Of a stretch of DNA of 43,113 nt, positions 40,551 through 43,113 are shown one piece after another. Under the pieces are notes generated by a model. It searched no databases. It worked only from the letters and a program-made list of their open reading frames with translations, and had not been told where the DNA came from. A program made the position numbers and the translations under genes. Within the stretch, counting starts at the first letter, position 1, and each line of letters begins with the position of its first letter. The DNA comes from Pseudomonadota bacterium (GTDB taxonomy: Bacteria > Pseudomonadota > Alphaproteobacteria > Kiloniellales > JACOMY01): contig JAKOWB010000232.1 of assembly GCA_029781795.1 (NCBI GenBank), forward strand, positions 1 to 43,113. The letters are read 5' to 3'.

Positions 40551-40579
40551 TTGCCAGGCAGCGCGCCATCCCCTATAAG
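40551..40579 (+). promoter_or_regulatory. Strong sigma-70 promoter candidate for rpoZ
   Basis: TTGCCA at 40551-40556 and TATAAG at 40574-40579 are 17 bp apart, 47 bp before the rpoZ ATG and 31 bp after the folK stop. It is one of the best matches in the window. Confidence 0.6.
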
Positions 40580-40626
40580 CTCAGCCCCTTCAAGCCATAC
40601 CTTGCCCCTGCAGGAGTTGACCGCCC

Positions 40627-41037
40627 ATGGCGCGCGTGACCGTCGAAGACTGTGTGCTCCGGGTCCCGAACCGTTTCGACCTCGTGCTGCTGGCCTCGCA
40701 GCGGGCGCGCGAGATCTCGGCCGGCGCCAACCTGACGGTCGAGCGCGACAACGACAAGAACCCCGTGGTGGCGCTGCGCGAGATCGCCGACGACACGGTG
40801 TCGCTGGAGCAGGTCAACGAGGGGCTGATCCGCCGCTTCCAGAAGCAGGCCGAGAAGGACGAGCCCGAAGAGGATCGTCCCGACTTCGATCCCATCTCGG
40901 CCGAGCTGACGCTCGCCATGCAGCAGATGGGCCAGCCGCGCGGCCAGTCGGACGACGAGGGCGAGGGCAACGAGGTCTCGCTCGAGGCCGAGGTCGAGCG
41001 CGAGATGAGCCAGCGCGACGGCGGCGACGACGAATAG
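40627..41037 (+). CDS. rpoZ: RNA polymerase omega subunit
   Basis: A 136-residue omega subunit, which aids assembly of beta-prime. The core [22 protein letters not shown] and [21 protein letters not shown] is typical. The protein is longer than E. coli omega (91) because of a very acidic C-terminal tail, as is common in alphaproteobacteria. AGGAG lies 8 nt before the ATG. rpoZ followed by a RelA/SpoT homologue is a long-conserved order. A terminator follows at 41089-41117. Confidence 0.96.
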   Translation: MARVTVEDCVLRVPNRFDLVLLASQRAREISAGANLTVERDNDKNPVVALREIADDTVSLEQVNEGLIRRFQKQAEKDEPEEDRPDFDPISAELTLAMQQMGQPRGQSDDEGEGNEVSLEAEVEREMSQRDGGDDE

Positions 41038-41088
41038 CTGCTCTGCGCGGGAAGCCTTGGCTTTCAGCCGCTTAATCAGGGTTCTTCA

Positions 41089-41117
41089 GACCCGCCGCCG
41101 CTTGGCGGCGGGTCTTT
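41089..41117 (+). terminator. Intrinsic terminator after rpoZ
   Basis: A perfect 11-bp stem (GACCCGCCGCC at 41089-41099 with GGCGGCGGGTC at 41104-41114), loop GCTT and then TTT. It should end rpoZ transcripts, so rsh would need its own promoter in the 73 bp that follow or depend on read-through. Confidence 0.8.
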
Positions 41118-41152
41118 GCATGCCTATCCTATAGTCATTCAAGGTTTTTCAC

Positions 41153-41180
41153 GCCCTTTGGCATGAAGGGGCGAAAGGGC
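41153..41180 (+). promoter_or_regulatory. Inverted repeat covering the rsh ribosome site
   Basis: GCCCTTT at 41153-41159 pairs perfectly with AAAGGGC at 41174-41180. The second arm contains the only purine run (AAAGGG) that could act as Shine-Dalgarno site, 11 nt before the ATG and 5 nt before an in-frame GTG at 41185. The stem could therefore limit translation of rsh. Confidence 0.35.
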
Positions 41181-41190
41181 AGACGTGGGC

Positions 41191-43113
41191 ATGTTGCGCC
41201 AGTTCGAGCTGGTCGAACGGGTCAGGAGCTACGATCCCAACGCGGACGAGGAGCTGATCAACCGCGCCTACGTCTATGCCACCAAGATGCACGGCTCGCA
41301 GAAGCGGGCCTCTGGCGACCCCTATTTCTCGCACCCGATCGAGGTCGCCGGCATCCTGACCGACCTGAAGCTCGATTCCGAATCCATCGCCACCGCCCTG
41401 CTGCACGACGTGGTGGAGGATACCGACGCCACCATCGGCGATGTCGACAAGCTCTTCGGCCACAACGTCGCCCGCCTGGTCGACGGCGTCACCAAGCTCG
41501 GCAAGCTGGAGAACCGCAGCGAGCAGGCCAAGCATGCCGAGAACTTCCGCAAGCTGCTGCTGGCCATGTCGCAGGACATCCGCGTCCTGCTGGTGAAGCT
41601 GGCCGACCGGGTGCACAACATGCGCACGCTGCGTTTCGTCGGCTCGCCCGAGAAGCGCGCCCGCATCGCCCGCGAGACGCTGGAGATCTATGCCCCGCTG
41701 GCCGAGCGCATCGGCATGCAGCGCTTCAAGGACGAGCTGGAAGACCTGGCCTTCGCCGAGCTGCAGCCCGATGCGCGCGAGTCCATCGTCAAGCGCCTGG
41801 AGTTCCTGGAGGGGCAGGGCGGCTCCATCACCCGCAAGGTGATCGACGAGCTGGCGCGCGCCCTGGCCGAGGAGGGCATCGAGGCCTGGGTTTCCGGCCG
41901 GGTGAAGACGCCGCACTCCATCTGGCGCAAGATGCAGCGCAAGAACGTGCAGTTCGAGCAGCTCTCCGACATCGTCGCCTTCCGCATCGTGGTCGGCGAC
42001 CTGGCCGAGTGCTACCGCGCGCTGGGCGTGCTGCACAGCCGCTATCCCGTCGTGCCGGGGCGCTTCAAGGACTACCTCTCCACCCCCAAGCCGAACGGCT
42101 ATCGCTCGCTGCATACCGGCATCCTGGGGCCGGAGCGCCAGCGCATCGAGCTGCAGATCCGCACCCGCGAGATGCACGAGATCGCCGAGTTCGGCGTCGC
42201 CGCGCACTGGAAGTACAAGCAGGGCAGCAACGTCGACGGCCGGCAGTACCGCTGGGTGCGCGAGCTGCTCGACATCCTGGAGCACGCCTCCAACCCGGAG
42301 GAGTTCCTCGAGCACACCAAGCTCGAGATGTTCCAGGACCAGGTCTTCTGCTTCACGCCCAAGGGCGACCTGATCGCCCTGCCGCGCGGGGCGACGCCGA
42401 TCGACTTCGCCTATGCCGTCCATTCGCAGGTCGGCGACACCTGCGTCGGCGCCAAGGTCAACGGCCGCATGGTGCCGCTGAAGACCGTGCTGCAGAACGG
42501 CGACCAGGTGGAGATCGCGCGCTCCAAGGCCCAGACCCCCTCGCCGGACTGGGAGTCCTTCGCCGTCACCGGCAAGGCCAAGGCCCGCATCCGCCGCTTC
42601 GTGCGCCTGAAGGAGCGCGAGCAGTATGTCGAGCTGGGCCGCCAGATGCTGGCCAAGCTGTTCCGCCAGGAAGGCTATGACCTGACCGACAAGGCGCTGG
42701 ACGGCGTGCTGAAGAAGCTGAAGCAGGACAGCGTCGCCGATCTCGCCGCCGCGGTGGGGCAGGGCAACCTGACGGCGCGCGAGGTGCTGGTCGCGGTCTA
42801 TCCCGGCGCGCGCGAGCAACCGCGCGAGGAGCGGGTGGTCAAGCCCAAGGCGGCGAGCCGCAAGAAGGGCGACGGCGCCGGCGCCCTGCCACTGCGCGGC
42901 CTGATCCCCGGCATGGCGGTACACTTCGCGCAGTGCTGCCACCCGCTGCCCGGCGACCGCATCGTCGGCATCGTCACCACCGGCAAGGGCGTGACGGTGC
43001 ACACCATCGACTGCGAGACGCTGCAGTCCTTCCAGGACACGCCCGAGCGCTGGATCGACATCGCCTGGGAGCGCGAGGGCGAGGCGCAGTCCTTCACCGG
43101 CCGCCTGCACCTG
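41191..43113 (+). CDS. rsh: Bifunctional (p)ppGpp synthase/hydrolase RSH, 3' end cut by window
   Basis: 641 residues are visible and the frame runs off the window. The HD hydrolase domain has SHP (H48), H72-D73 and E76-D77 in LLHDVVEDTDA, so hydrolysis is expected. The synthetase domain has SGRVKTPHSIWRKM and RFKD at 291-294. The RXKD form is that of bifunctional Rel/Spo enzymes; the acidic EXDD form belongs to RelA. A TGS domain begins near residue 383 (DQVFCFTPKGD), and the conserved CCHPLPGD lies at 582. The final ACT domain is missing here. ATG at 41191 is used; GTG at 41185 is possible. It sets (p)ppGpp levels in starvation. Confidence 0.95.
   Translation, partial: MLRQFELVERVRSYDPNADEELINRAYVYATKMHGSQKRASGDPYFSHPIEVAGILTDLKLDSESIATALLHDVVEDTDATIGDVDKLFGHNVARLVDGVTKLGKLENRSEQAKHAENFRKLLLAMSQDIRVLLVKLADRVHNMRTLRFVGSPEKRARIARETLEIYAPLAERIGMQRFKDELEDLAFAELQPDARESIVKRLEFLEGQGGSITRKVIDELARALAEEGIEAWVSGRVKTPHSIWRKMQRKNVQFEQLSDIVAFRIVVGDLAECYRALGVLHSRYPVVPGRFKDYLSTPKPNGYRSLHTGILGPERQRIELQIRTREMHEIAEFGVAAHWKYKQGSNVDGRQYRWVRELLDILEHASNPEEFLEHTKLEMFQDQVFCFTPKGDLIALPRGATPIDFAYAVHSQVGDTCVGAKVNGRMVPLKTVLQNGDQVEIARSKAQTPSPDWESFAVTGKAKARIRRFVRLKEREQYVELGRQMLAKLFRQEGYDLTDKALDGVLKKLKQDSVADLAAAVGQGNLTAREVLVAVYPGAREQPREERVVKPKAASRKKGDGAGALPLRGLIPGMAVHFAQCCHPLPGDRIVGIVTTGKGVTVHTIDCETLQSFQDTPERWIDIAWEREGEAQSFTGRLHL

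Noticed and set aside
40520..41190. A small gene between folK and rpoZ or between rpoZ and rsh
   Set aside because: The gaps contain a promoter, a terminator and an inverted repeat, and no frame with a ribosome site.

Overview
The window is a very GC-rich, densely packed stretch of bacterial chromosome. Gene content and order point to an alphaproteobacterium, most like the Rhodospirillales. The signs are the NYN-folK-rpoZ-rsh order with an RXKD-type bifunctional (p)ppGpp enzyme, a fused CysN-CysC, a membrane-anchored M23 peptidase paired with a bactofilin, and a TPP riboswitch ahead of thiO-thiS-thiG-thiE. Genus is not claimed. I see no tRNA, rRNA, CRISPR array, insertion sequence or prophage gene. 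This is largely ordinary chromosome with some accessory patches.

Layout. (a) 1-3227, minus: a truncated HPr-kinase-like gene, a PqqD-like protein and two tandem paralogous glycosyltransferases, a cell-surface or modified-product type of cluster. (b) 3224-7499, minus: metallo-beta-lactamase-fold hydrolase, Nudix hydrolase, nitronate monooxygenase, crotonase and RluA-type pseudouridine synthase, mostly overlapping or within a few bases. (c) 7581-11985, plus: small membrane protein, HrpB helicase, a ferritin-like diiron protein and an OsmC-like protein. (d) 11982-14721, minus: a family-10 (fucosyltransferase-type) glycosyltransferase with no ATG start, a four-helix membrane protein and a secreted NylB-type serine hydrolase. 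(e) 14821-17687, plus: promoter, TPP riboswitch and the thiazole-forming genes thiO, thiS, thiG and a ThiE/TenI protein. (f) 17796-20918: a secreted CXXCH protein convergent with a secreted phosphatidylserine-decarboxylase-like protein. (g) 21158-23924: sulfate activation (cysD, cysNC).

(h) 24010-26764: a terminator, a near-consensus promoter, about 375 bp rich in perfect hairpins with no convincing gene, then the M23 peptidase and bactofilin pair for localised cell-wall remodelling. (i) 26845-31413, minus: soluble lytic transglycosylase, haloacid-dehalogenase-like enzyme, alpha/beta hydrolase and threonine/serine dehydratase. (j) 31532-35915, plus: two tandem dapA copies, smpB, a lone CbiM-like membrane protein and an agmatinase-family ureohydrolase. 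(k) 35912-39842, minus: NYN-domain protein, type-5 uracil-DNA glycosylase, two tandem ATP-grasp-like proteins and a methyltransferase. (l) 39898-43113, plus: a strongly structured leader, folK, rpoZ and the start of rsh, which runs off the window.

The most unusual items are: stacked, mutually exclusive hairpins between the NYN gene and folK; the hairpin-rich segment behind a good promoter ahead of the M23 gene; the ATP-grasp pair, one copy of which has lost a likely metal ligand; the exported PS-decarboxylase homologue beside an exported haem-motif protein; the tandem dapA copies that differ at the lysine-feedback site; and two convergent gene pairs that share one palindromic CTAG as stop codon on both strands. 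Three tandem paralogue pairs (glycosyltransferase, dapA, ATP-grasp) lie within 43 kb.
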